Source of the DNA: Ryuthela nishihirai
Taxonomy: Eukaryota; Arthropoda; Arachnida; Araneae; Heptathelidae
Reading direction: 5' to 3'
Assembly (NCBI GenBank): GCA_038380435.1
Contig: JAWZYU010000059.1
Coordinates: 248,001-312,000, forward strand
DNA: 64,000 nucleotides
Shown here: positions 55,068 to 64,000 of the stretch, one piece after another
Layout: each line of letters opens with the position of its first letter
Position numbering within the stretch: position 1 is the stretch's first letter
Position numbers and translations under genes: made by a program
Notes under the pieces: generated by a model
The model's input: only the letters and a program-made list of their open reading frames with translations
What the model was told of the DNA's origin: nothing
Database searches by the model: none

Positions 55068-55442
55068 GGGGGCGAGGGTGGTAGCGAGTCGGTAGCGCGC
55101 CAGGCTAAAAGGTTCGAGTCCCACCTGGGTCAGCTTTAAGATTTATCTCCGCAAAATTCCCCGTCTTGCCCACGGTCAGTAGGGGACACCGATGGCCTAG
55201 GACAGGCCGCCGTCCGTCGGATGGGACGTTAAGCCGTGGCCCGTGTGCGGGAAGCCATACCCTGTGCACGTTAAACAACACGCTGGATGGCCTTGACGGG
55301 AGGCTACCATCTGTCTCTCCAACAGCTGTTCCAGTGGGTCCCCTCCCCCAACCTTCTCTGAGCATTCGGGGTCCATGTGACCTGGCCATTTAGCCCATGG
55401 TGTGCAAAAAAGTGCCGCTCAGAGGTAAAACAACCCAACCCA
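55068..55442 (+). mobile_element. SINE-A inserted into the LINE 3' end
   Basis: Head is rearranged (GGTGGTAGCGAGTCGGTAGC, with a deletion between the A and B boxes); core and tail complete. The flanks ACTAACGTCTTT (55055-55066) and ACTAACGTTTTT (55443-55454) are a 12-bp duplication with one mismatch. Confidence 0.83.
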
Positions 55443-55454
55443 ACTAACGTTTTT

Positions 55455-56025
55455 CGAACGAAACGCAGGCAGCGCTCGTCAGCCAGAACGTTTTTCACAC
55501 ATCATGCATTCTCAAGAGAAGCCATCAATTTCACACTTTTAAAAGTATAATAGAGAAATTAAAAACGAAAAAGAGAGTGATAAAAGGTTTAAAGGTAGAG
55601 GATAAACCATACACACATATCCTACAAACAAGGAGGAGAGACAAAAACTTATTTTCAAACGCTCGTCAAAAGCATACCAAACGGTAGGAAAGCGGAAAAT
55701 GGAATAGAGGGCGCTCCTCGCAGCCCAGCCGTGCGGACACAAAGACACATATCAGAACACAAACAAACTGGTAAAATAAACTGAAGTCCAGGGAAGGACA
55801 CAAAAAATAACACCCTTGCTTTCAGGCGCAGGGAAATTAATTAGGCAGGACGCAATAACCGGAAAAGGATCGTACAATTGAGCGAAAACAGAATACTAAG
55901 TAAACAATTTCAACAGAAATAAAAAGGGTAGTTTCTTTTTCTTTTTTTTTTTCGATTTATGAACTTCAAAATATAGAACTTAAGAGAAATTAAACACGTT
56001 TAACTGTTACCCAAAATGAAGAAAG
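55455..56025. other. No gene seen
   Basis: Purine-rich in part; frame 55748-55539 has no recognised domain. Confidence 0.4.
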
Positions 56026-56029
56026 TGAC

Positions 56030-57480
56030 TATAATGTTCGATTTTAATTACTTCTCAAATACTTGATAAGCAGACACAGGGATTTTGCTGATCAAGGAGT
56101 GAAAGCAGAAACCATCTCACATGAAGTCTAATTGTAGATTTTTTCAACATTCATGTATTTTGTCTCTCCTCACCTAGAGCCATTCTTAAAGATCTCATTA
56201 AATGGTCATTGGATTTTTCAAGGTCATCAGTGTTTATTTCCATAATGAGGAATGATGACGAAGAGAAAGTCGAAACAAAAATTAGTTGGCTATAATTTTG
56301 AAACACAATCATTTACATATAAATCCTGTCACGTGGCAAGCTTATCACAGAGTTTTAATAACATGTTTACGTTACTTTCAATTGATTGTATAAAAACACT
56401 GCAAAGAAACAGTGCATAGTGATTAGAGCAGGTTTTTCCCTAATGACAAGCAAGATTCTTTACATCACTAGAAAAAAGTCGTTTGAATAATCGTCACATG
56501 TCATGAATCACCACGCTTATGACGATCAATTGGAGAGATTTTCGTTTCGGAATGAATATTCGAATTTCGAAGTCTCCTACCCTTCTATATAGAAGGAAGG
56601 GATTCCCATGGAACAATCTAAGGACGTAATCGAAATTCATGAGCGCAACACATCTGTGTCTTATGATGTCATCTACAATGCATCACAGAAGATCAACCAA
56701 AGATTTCCAACATTGTTTCCAGCTCAATTTATCCTTCAGGGCTTTACATATCATTAAATACTTGTACATTTCCAATAAATAATTTCCATTGCGGAACTCA
56801 CAGATATTTTTATAGCAAATGATCTTGTGTTTGGCTACAAGTTTTCCCGATTGCTTTCTTACTATAATTTATAATCACGGTACAGCGAAACTAATAATAA
56901 TCTCCTGTTAATTTTTTCATTACAGTAGTCCCCGATTTAAGGAAATTATGCACATAATTTCTCACTTACAGAAATTTTATTTCAGTACTCAGTTTCGTTG
57001 ACTGTAAAATTTCTGCAGTAAGTAAATTTTTCGAAAAAGTTTTTTTAATTATTTTACAGCTAGAAATGGAAGACTTTAACGCCAACGATGTTGTCGTAGA
57101 CTGGTGTGGTAATTCCCGAACAATTTCTCTTCACCTGAGGTTATAAGTCAGGCATGTCAAAGTCGTTAACCACCGAGGGCCATATTAAGTATTATATATT
57201 AAATCGCGGGCCGAAAAACAAAAAATACAAATGGAAATAAAGATGAAGCATAACTTTTATTATAAACAAATCAATACATACAATGTACCGTGTACGTATA
57301 CATACAATGTACCGTATACATGTACCGTGTACGCACTTATGATTTTGATTAAAGAATCCAGTGTTGTCAAAAGTTAAATAATCTTGGCGGGCCGCAGAAC
57401 AGTTCCCGGCGGGCCGCATGTTTGGCATGCCTGTTATAAGTGTAGTAACAGATCTGTTGGATGTTACATTCATTGGACCT
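56030..57480 (-). repeat. Block I copy 2, inverted
   Basis: Reverse complement of 8905-10130 in large part, with a private hAT-like insertion. Confidence 0.78.
57149..57433. mobile_element. Non-autonomous hAT-like element with perfect 8-bp duplication
   Basis: Ends CAGGCATGTCAAAGTCG and (minus strand) CAGGCATGCCAAACATGCGG; internal GGGCCG stretches near both ends. TTATAAGT flanks it exactly (57141-57148 and 57434-57441). The paralogue near 8964 is uninterrupted (ACTTATAACC). A (TACATACAATGTACCGT)n-like short repeat lies inside. 285 bp, no transposase. Confidence 0.9.
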
Positions 57481-58345
57481 GTACGCATATATGAATGATT
57501 TTTATCTCTATTGATATTTTTCCATTGAATGCCTCTTATAGAAATTATAGAGCTTCGAAGTTAGATTCCCATGAATATAACATGGAAATTCTGTAATATT
57601 TTGGTAGAGCAGTTTATTTAGGGTTAAAAATATTCGTGCAATATTTAAAGTCATGAAAAATAGGACTCACGCATTTGAAATTATCCTTTAGCAATTAGGC
57701 TAATGGATAGAATTTATATTTTTTTTCTATGTTTGAGATGTAACAGAAGCATTGCCACGCACATTTATTTATATAGTGGTAGAATAACTGTGATATTATT
57801 AGTTGATTATGTAGAAAATTATCCAGTATCACTATTTCCCATATTGAAATGTTTTTCAGGCAAATGCTGCCATCTAGTGTTCAATGCTTAAACTAGGCGG
57901 AATTTTTTTTTTACTTGTTTCGAGGGCGAATGGGGACAGGCAGTGTTATAGAGAAGGCGGTGTTTGATGTTGTAAGAGAAGCCTCGAATGGCTTAAGAGA
58001 GCTTCTATCTCCATCCTTTGTGTTTTGTAAAAGAATATTGAATGAAATATATGGCTCATTTGAATGAGAGACGAGAGTTGGCAGCGTGCCAGACTCCTAA
58101 TCTTCAGTTCCCAGTTTCCAGTCCCAATTATGTCAGCGAAGAAACTTATCCCCGCTGAACCCAATCGTTCTGTTGGTGAGAGAGAACAAATGAATGAGTT
58201 TGAAAGGATGTCGTAGATCGGTTAAGCCGTGGGCAGGAGAGCGATACTTTAAAGAATATTCTTAGTAGTTTTAAAGGGAAGCTTCCATCTTCCTCAGAAG
58301 AACTAATTGTACAGCGTTCCGCCATTCATTGTAGGTGTCCTGTTC
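57480..58345 (-). repeat. Block H copy 2, inverted
   Basis: Reverse complement of 8035-8905 and 62745-63440. Confidence 0.76.
58075..58330 (+). mobile_element. Diverged SINE-A-like element in block H
   Basis: Counterpart of 8090-8345 and 62790-63045; head at the left, with CAGTTCCCAGTTTCCAGTCC. Confidence 0.62.
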
Positions 58346-58370
58346 ACAGTATATGCCCATTAATTTCGGA

Positions 58371-58895
58371 GCAGGAGATGGCTCAGCCAACAGTGTGCCA
58401 GGCTCTTAAACTTCAGTTCCGAAGTTAGGTTCCCAGTTCTGCTTGCTTTGAGATTTGCTCCTCTAACCTCCATTCTTCCTCAGTGATAAAGGGGACAACG
58501 TTTGGACTTGGAAAGACCACCGTACATCGGATGGGACTTAAGATTCCCATACCCTCTATACAGTCGCTCAAAAAGTTATCCGAACAATATGGTTCATTAC
58601 AGAATTCATAAAAAATATCTGGCAACGATTTTTTTAGAAATTAGACACCCAGTCGTGTACGTACACGAAGGTTGCCAGATCACTAATTTCTAAACAATCG
58701 TTGCCAGATATTTTTCCTGAATTCTGTAATCAACCATAGTATTCGAATATTTTTTGAGCGACAGTACATTAAAGAGCATCTCTCTCCTTTGAGCTGTCAA
58801 GTGCATCCGCTTCCCCAATCTTCTCTGAGACTTTGAAGTCATTGTGAGTGAAAAAAGTGCTGCTCAGTGGTAAAGTAATTCAACACAATGGAATA
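58371..58895 (+). mobile_element. Old SINE-A-like element split by a TcMITE
   Basis: Head with GATGGCTCAGCC and TAGGTTCCCAGTT, core with CTTGGAAAGACCACCGTACA; interrupted at 58559; continues 58767-58895 with CTTCTCTGAGACTTTG and CTGCTCAGTGGTAAAG. The tail ends AATTCAACACAATGG. Confidence 0.7.
58561..58764. mobile_element. TcMITE nested in an old SINE
   Basis: TA at 58559-58560 and 58765-58766, CAGTCGCTCAAAAAGTTATC at the left, full palindrome with a small deletion in the left inner arm. Its right half recurs at the equivalent SINE position at 62413-62526, so the insertion predates duplication of the block. Confidence 0.85.
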
Positions 58896-59073
58896 TTAAC
58901 GGAATGCATGTTTAGGTGAATTCTATAGATGAGAATGTGTAATGCCAAAATAAGTCTCATGTTGATAACGTTCAACTGACTAATTGATAGTGCACAAACG
59001 CTGTAAAGTGAAAAACCTATTGATAGGTATCGCTGAAGATTTAATTCATCAGTATTCCTTTGCATTTGGGGTT

Positions 59074-59087
59074 TATATATTTTATGG
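59074..59087 (+). repeat. Target-site duplication of the SINE at 59088
   Basis: TATATATTTTATGG, repeated exactly at 59451-59464. Confidence 0.88.
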
Positions 59088-59450
59088 GTTGGGTTGTTTT
59101 ACCTCTGAGCGGCACTTTTTTGCACACCATGGGCTAAATGGCCAGGTCACATGGACCCCGAAGACTCAGAGAAGGTTGGGGGAGGGGACCCACTGGTACA
59201 GCTGTTGGGAGACAGATGGTAGTCTCCCGTCAAGGATATCCAGCGTGTTCTTTAACGTGCACAGGGTATGGCTCTCCCGCACACGGGGCCACGGCTTAAC
59301 GTCCCATCCGACGGACGGCGGTCTTTCCAAGCATATCGGTGTCCCCTACTGACCGTGGGCAGGGCGGGGAATTTTGCAGAGATAAATCTCTACGCTGACC
59401 CAGCTGGGACTCGAACCTGGGAACTACAGATTACGAGCCACCCCCGCCCC
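59088..59450 (-). mobile_element. SINE-A with exact 14-bp duplication
   Basis: Tail GTTGGGTTG at the left, head at the right with the A box partly deleted (ATTACGAGCCACCCCCGCCCC). 363 bp. Loss of the A-box segment suggests a 5' rearrangement at or before insertion. Confidence 0.88.
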
Positions 59451-59509
59451 TATATATTTTATGGTAAAGGGCTCTGACATGTATCTAGAGAGTTGCGGAT
59501 TCGATTCCA

Positions 59510-59850
59510 ACCATGTCAGTAAAAATTTATCGGAAGGATAATTGCTATTTCTTCTAATTTCTTAATTTCAACCCAATTGTCATATCCTCCCAATTGTGCT
59601 CCATCCAACTGTCCACCCAATTGTCGCATTTCCAGTTGATATCCGCCCAGATGACTTCCATCCAATTGTCGTGATCCCGTGTAAAATTCATAGAATACAA
59701 TATGTTTTAAAGGATTGAAATGCAAATCCTTTATCTTAAAAAGGAAATAACGACTTGTTTTCATTGAAGATGGAGTTGGGAGATAATTATGTGATGGATG
59801 ATGCTGGATATATAGCTTGAGAGTCCTCAATTCTTATTTCATCATCGCTA
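59510..59850 (-). repeat. Block J copy 2 with flank
   Basis: Reverse complement of 51925-52110 for 59655-59850. Positions 59575-59680 hold several CCAATTGTC/CCAACTGTC repeats (see findings). Just upstream, 59495-59510 has a GGATTCGATTCC B-box-like stretch. Confidence 0.65.
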
Positions 59851-60230
59851 TCATCCTTCCGTTATACAGGGCTAAAGGCACAAGTTCAAATCCAGATATT
59901 ACCTTTCAGGCTCATCTGTGAACAATAGTGATGACGTCGTTTTTAAGGAAAAACATCAATAGCTGCTGCTTTCCTGCTTATATTTTCCCTCTTGCTGATA
60001 TTCATTTTGCTGAACTGCCTTTCGATCTGTTTAGACTCGATCAGTGATTATGCCAATCAGCCCTCAAAGGCTTTTCTTTACTCCTGTACTAACTACCACT
60101 AATTTTTCAAAGATCCTAATTACAAATAAGAAAGGTTTCGTTTCATCCGAAGTTAACATCTTCTCTTGATTTCCTTCGTAAATCCGGAACGCATCCGTAG
60201 GATGCATCATAAGAAGTCAAAAATCGAAGC
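59850..60230 (+). repeat. Block G copy 3
   Basis: Matches 7680-8030 and 29000-29350. Confidence 0.76.
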
Positions 60231-61440
60231 ATTCACTTTAAAGACTTTTTTTTTATCGATGGACAATGGATTCAATCTAACATATCTTATCGTGTTAAGA
60301 TAGAGCAACATCGGATGCATTATAAGACGTCACAATAATAATGACCGGATCCGGATCTAAAAAAGTCGAAGGGCAGGGAGTGGGGGCAAGAAACAACATC
60401 GAACCGGAAAAATGCAAGGGAGGGGTCGCAAAAGACTGGATTAATGTAGTGTAACACATCCCCCTCCATTTTACAGGTCTTTAAAATTTTCTAAATATGT
60501 TAGATATTTTAGGCACTCTCTTACATTTACTAGTATTCTGAAATGTTGTGATTGCTGGTCCCTTAAGCCACGAATAAAATGTTTATATTACCACGGACAG
60601 TAGATAAAATCTCTTGAAACGTGTTCAAACATTACTGCATTATTGATTGATGGCCTAAGGGGAAAATGACTTTCTATCATGAGAAAAAGCTAATTTGAAA
60701 ATGCCATGATGATAATTTAAAAAGGAAAAAAAAGCACTTTGATAAAGTCACAAATTAAAAGAAAAATCTATTTTATGCAAATGAAGAAATCTTTCTGCTG
60801 ACAGAGCTATCAAGTTTAAAAAATTACTCGGCTGTTGCGTAATAAACTTGAATTAAATGTGTGAAATTTCAGTCGTGCAAATCACGAAGACTTCAGAGTG
60901 AAATTGAAATGAGAGATGTTGGTTAATAAGGTAAATAGACCTGAAATAATAGCGTATAATTATATTAAAAGAAAAATTAGAAAAATGCAGATTTTTAGAT
61001 GAATTGGTAGTAACATTTTTAATATTCTCATTTGCTTTTCCTGACTCTTCCATTAATTTGAAATGTTAAACTTTATCCCTTATTAATATGAACATTCCTT
61101 ATTTGTTTACAGGCATTTGCAATTTTTATTTTGCAAATAATTTTAAAATACTACTCAGAAGATTATTGAGCTGGCATCTAGCATTTGGGGATTTTCCAAT
61201 TATCCTACGCCTAATGCTACCCATTTTAATTTGTAATAAAGAGTGATAGGAAGTTAAATCACTTTTTTTTCCGTGGCACATCAATACATGATTCCCTTCC
61301 CAAGTACTTTCCTTGTTAATCCGAATTCGAAGGTTCAGTCAGCCTTGATAGGGCGTCTCGTTTCGGTGGGAAGCACCTTTCCTATAATGCACTGTTGCAT
61401 CCTACTGATTAATGACAAAGGCCAATCTCTGCAGTTTGCT
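60230..61440 (+). repeat. Block K copy 3
   Basis: Matches 29375-30955 without the SINE at 29575 (empty site near 60455). Confidence 0.78.
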
Positions 61441-62095
61441 GCTCAATGTTACGATAGATATGAGTACCTTAGCAGGTTAAGGTCCGAAAAAATCTCGACC
61501 TGGGATCGATATAACCATGTCAAAAACTTTTCTAGCCCCTCCTCCCTCCCCCCTCCACACTCACAACCACCACCATATTTATTCTGGGTTCCGTGAGCTT
61601 CTCTCGAAGCAAAGGGAATGGGATGTTCTTGTTCCTGGCCTCCAATCAGGTAGAGGCATGCGCAGATGCATTTCAATGCAGAATGTAAGGTCACGCAGGA
61701 CAGAGTATTTCATTCTGCTGCATCACAACCCCCCCCCCCCCCCCCGCTCAGTTCCTCGAATGCCTAATCTGATTGTATGCCCCATTTCAACTGTGCAGGT
61801 GCCTGCTTCAGAGTCACGTCTGTCAGTGGATTTGCAATCTCTGCATATTGATACAGATAGTGTCGCTAATATCCGAAGAGTCCTAATATGCTCTTCAGTT
61901 CCTTCTTCATTCGAGGAGCTTTCATCTTTCTGATGAACTCTGGTTTTGCATTGTGGGGGCGGTGCCTGACGGACCCACAAATTGGTGTGACCAAAATATT
62001 TGTCTCTCTACTCCTCCAAGTACACTTTGCTAGGTTGATTGTGAAATATTTGACATTGATATCCCTAAGATCCTCTCTAAGATGTTAAGATGATC
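61440..62095 (-). pseudogene. Ty3/gypsy pol remnant, second copy
   Basis: Paralogue of 30955-32200 without the 555-bp insertion. The RNase H part survives in frame 61694-61449 as HPIPFASREAHGTQNK and WLYRSQVEIFSDLNLLRY; the RT part (61800-62090) is in broken frames. A run of about 17 C lies at 61729-61745, matching the 20-C run of copy 1. Confidence 0.75.
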
Positions 62096-62410
62096 ATCCC
62101 AGCTGTTCGTAAAAGAAAGCTCTATCATTTAGATATGCACAGCAATAATCAACATGGGGAGTAATTATGGTATTCATATTTTTCTGGAAAAATATCCCAG
62201 AGTTCTTCAGTTTGGAAGAGAAGCACTTCCCACTGTCATAGCCCTCGGTGGGTCACGAATGCTGTGTAACCTTTACTACAGGGGCTAATGCGTACTTTAC
62301 TACAGGGGCTAATGCATTTGTCAATATCCCTTTAGCATATCCAGAGTTGTTATATAGCTCGGCCGTTCCACCTGGTACAGCAACTCTATTGGGTTTCATT
62401 GGGTGTTCAA
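62096..62410. other. No gene seen; small direct repeat
   Basis: ACTTTACTACAGGGGCTAATGC-like sequence occurs twice at about 62270-62315 (period near 24 bp). Nothing else recognised. Confidence 0.45.
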
Positions 62411-62412
62411 AC

Positions 62413-62526
62413 GTGCACGTACACGAATGTTGCCAAATCGCTAATTTCTTAAAAAACACATTGCCAGAAAATTTTTCTGAATTCTGTAATCAACCATAGT
62501 TATCGGATATTATCTTTGAGCGATTG
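62413..62526. mobile_element. TcMITE right half
   Basis: From CACGTACACGAATGTTGCC to GAGCGATTG with TA at 62527-62528; the left half is missing. Same insertion as 58561-58764. Confidence 0.75.
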
Positions 62527-62529
62527 TAC

Positions 62530-62740
62530 AGAGGGTATGAGAAGTTTAAGTCCCATCCAATGTACGGTGGAATTACTGGACAACGGTTGGTTCCAGGTCC
62601 AACCGTTGTCCCCTTTATCACTGAGGAAGAATGGAGGTTAGAAGAATAAACCTGAAAACAAGCACAACTGGAAACCGAACTTTGGAACTGAAGTTTAAGA
62701 GCCTGGCACATTGCTGGCTGAGCCATCTCCTGCTCCGAAA
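62530..62740 (-). mobile_element. Old SINE-A-like element
   Basis: Reverse complement of 58371-58558. Minus-strand head has GATGGCTCAGCCAGCAATG. A short internal repeat (GGTTGGTTCCAGGTCCAACC) makes a local hairpin near 62590. Confidence 0.66.
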
Positions 62741-62744
62741 GAAA

Positions 62745-63529
62745 TGGGCATATACTGTGAACAGGACACCTACAATGAATGGCCAAACGCTGTACAGTTC
62801 CGCTGAGGAAGATGGAAGCTTCCCTTTAAAGCTACCAAGAATATTCTTTAAAGTATCGCTCTCCTGCCTACGGCTTAAGCGATCTACGACAGCCTATCAA
62901 AGTCATTCATGTGTTCTCTCTCAACAACAGAATGATGGGGTTCACCGAGGATAAGTTTCTTCGCTGACGTAATTGGGACTGGAACCTGGGAACTGCAGAT
63001 TACGAGTCTGGCACGCTGCCAACTAAGCCAACTCTCGTCTCTCATTCAAATGAGCTATATATTTCATTCAATATTCTTTTACAAAACACAAAGGATGGAG
63101 ATAGAAGCTCTCTTAAGCCATTCGAGGCTTCTCTTACAACATCAAACACCGCCATCTCTATAACACTGCCTGTCCATTCGCCCTCAAAGTAAGTAAAAAA
63201 AAAATCAACTTCCGCCTAGTTTAAGCATTGGGCACTATAGATGGCAGCATCTGCCTGGAAGGAAACATTTAAATATGGGAAATACTGATTCTGGATAATT
63301 TTCTACATATTCAGCAAATAATATTACAGTTATTAAACCAGTATAGAAATAAATCTGCGTGGCAATGCTCCTATTACAGCTCAAACATAGGAATAACGTA
63401 TATATTCTATCCATTAGCCATAATTTCCAATGGATAATTTCAGATGCTTGAGTCTTATAGACTGATAGGAGACTTGGAATTCGAATCGTCATTTCGAACA
63501 TGAAAATCTCTCCAATTGATCGTCATAAG
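62745..63529 (+). repeat. Block H copy 3 and start of block I
   Basis: Matches 8040-8905 (including the old SINE at 62790-63045) and then the 9600-9690 part of block I, where the hAT-like element interrupts it. Confidence 0.76.
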
Positions 63530-64000
63530 CAGTGGCGGCTCGTAGCTAAAATTAGTGGGGGTGCTGCTTCAGAAAAATTTTATCCTTTGTTTTAAAATTG
63601 TGTAAAAGGAAACAAACATGTATAAAAAGAAAATTTATTCACAAACTTGATAAAATCCTAAAGGAACAAAATCAAACATTTTTTACTTACTTTAACCTAA
63701 ATTGTTACAGTTCAAGCTTAAACTATTCATTTAAAAATGAAATCCATTCTTCTTGTTTTAATTTGCGCGAAAAAAAGATGAATCAAATAGAATAGCTGGA
63801 AGCAGGATAAAAATCTAATTTTACACTTTATCACATCCAAGAATATGGTACACGGTTTTTAAGCACAACACAAGCGGAGTAAAAAAAACCACCTTCAACC
63901 AGCACGCCAGGGTCGGCACTGCGAGAACGACAGTGCTCTCTCCCTTGCAGCGTCTCGTGTAGCTTCCTATGTGCGCATGCGCACAACAGTCAAACACCTC
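63530..64000. mobile_element. hAT-like DNA transposon end, running off the window
   Basis: Starts CAGTGGCGGCTCGTAGCTAA. The first 240 bp are the reverse complement of 1-241. It interrupts block I at GATCGTCATAAG; the uninterrupted site is present near 9682 and (inverted) near 56520. The expected 8-bp target duplication would be GTCATAAG (63522-63529), but the far side lies outside the window. Beyond 63840 nothing is recognised. Confidence 0.62.

Noticed and set aside
242..63529. One giant composite transposon bounded by the hAT-like ends
   Set aside because: The two ends are the same terminus facing inward and the right one clearly interrupts block I, so they are separate elements lying outside the interior.

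Overview
The window reads as intergenic or heterochromatin-like DNA from an animal, most likely an arthropod. The evidence is very low coding density, AT-rich unique DNA, spliceless transposon ORFs, tRNA-derived SINEs, RTE and CR1/Jockey-type LINEs, Tc1/mariner, hAT-like and DUF4817-type transposases and Ty3/gypsy remnants. A chelicerate or a large-genome insect would fit, but the sequence does not settle which. I found no convincing host protein-coding gene and no intact tRNA or rRNA gene. Nearly everything recognisable is mobile or repeated DNA.

Family labels used here are my own. SINE-A is a tRNA-derived SINE of about 385 bp with clear A and B boxes and an AACCCAACCC tail; there are about 25 copies or pieces, plus an older diverged subfamily. 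SINE-B is a second, shorter tRNA-related repeat with two copies. TcMITE is a palindromic foldback element of about 215 bp with a CAGTCGCTCAAAAAAGTATC terminus and TA duplications. Blocks A to K are unnamed repeated segments of 0.2 to 3 kb.

Layout. 1-241: terminus of a hAT-like element. 1310-3920: 5'-truncated RTE-like LINE bounded by an 11-bp target-site duplication (TSD), with a 722-codon reverse-transcriptase ORF. 5.9-13.3 kb: TcMITEs, SINEs, blocks G, H and I, a CR1/Jockey-type RT fragment and a decayed DUF4817-type transposase. 13.7-24 kb and 40-50 kb: two diverged copies of a segmental duplication of about 10 kb (blocks A-B-C-D), each carrying private insertions. 25-29 kb: SINE-A copies, a satellite-like array of SINE tails and a Tc1 transposase with a 30-bp in-frame repeat expansion. 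29-32 kb, 50.7-52 kb (inverted) and 59.5-62 kb: three copies of a block carrying Ty3/gypsy pol remnants. 35.9-37.5 kb: two non-autonomous hAT-like elements and a SINE with an unusual tRNA-like head. 54-55 kb: 3' end of a CR1/Jockey-type LINE. 56-58.5 kb and 62.5-63.5 kb: further copies of blocks H and I. 63530-64000: a second copy of the hAT-like terminus, inverted relative to the first.

The strongest theme is amplification of parts of transposons into local tandem arrays. It is seen in four unrelated families: SINE tails, TcMITE right arms, a hAT end, and a transposase coding segment. Because many blocks are duplicated, empty sites are visible in paralogous copies for several insertions, which gives internal proof of mobility and relative dating.
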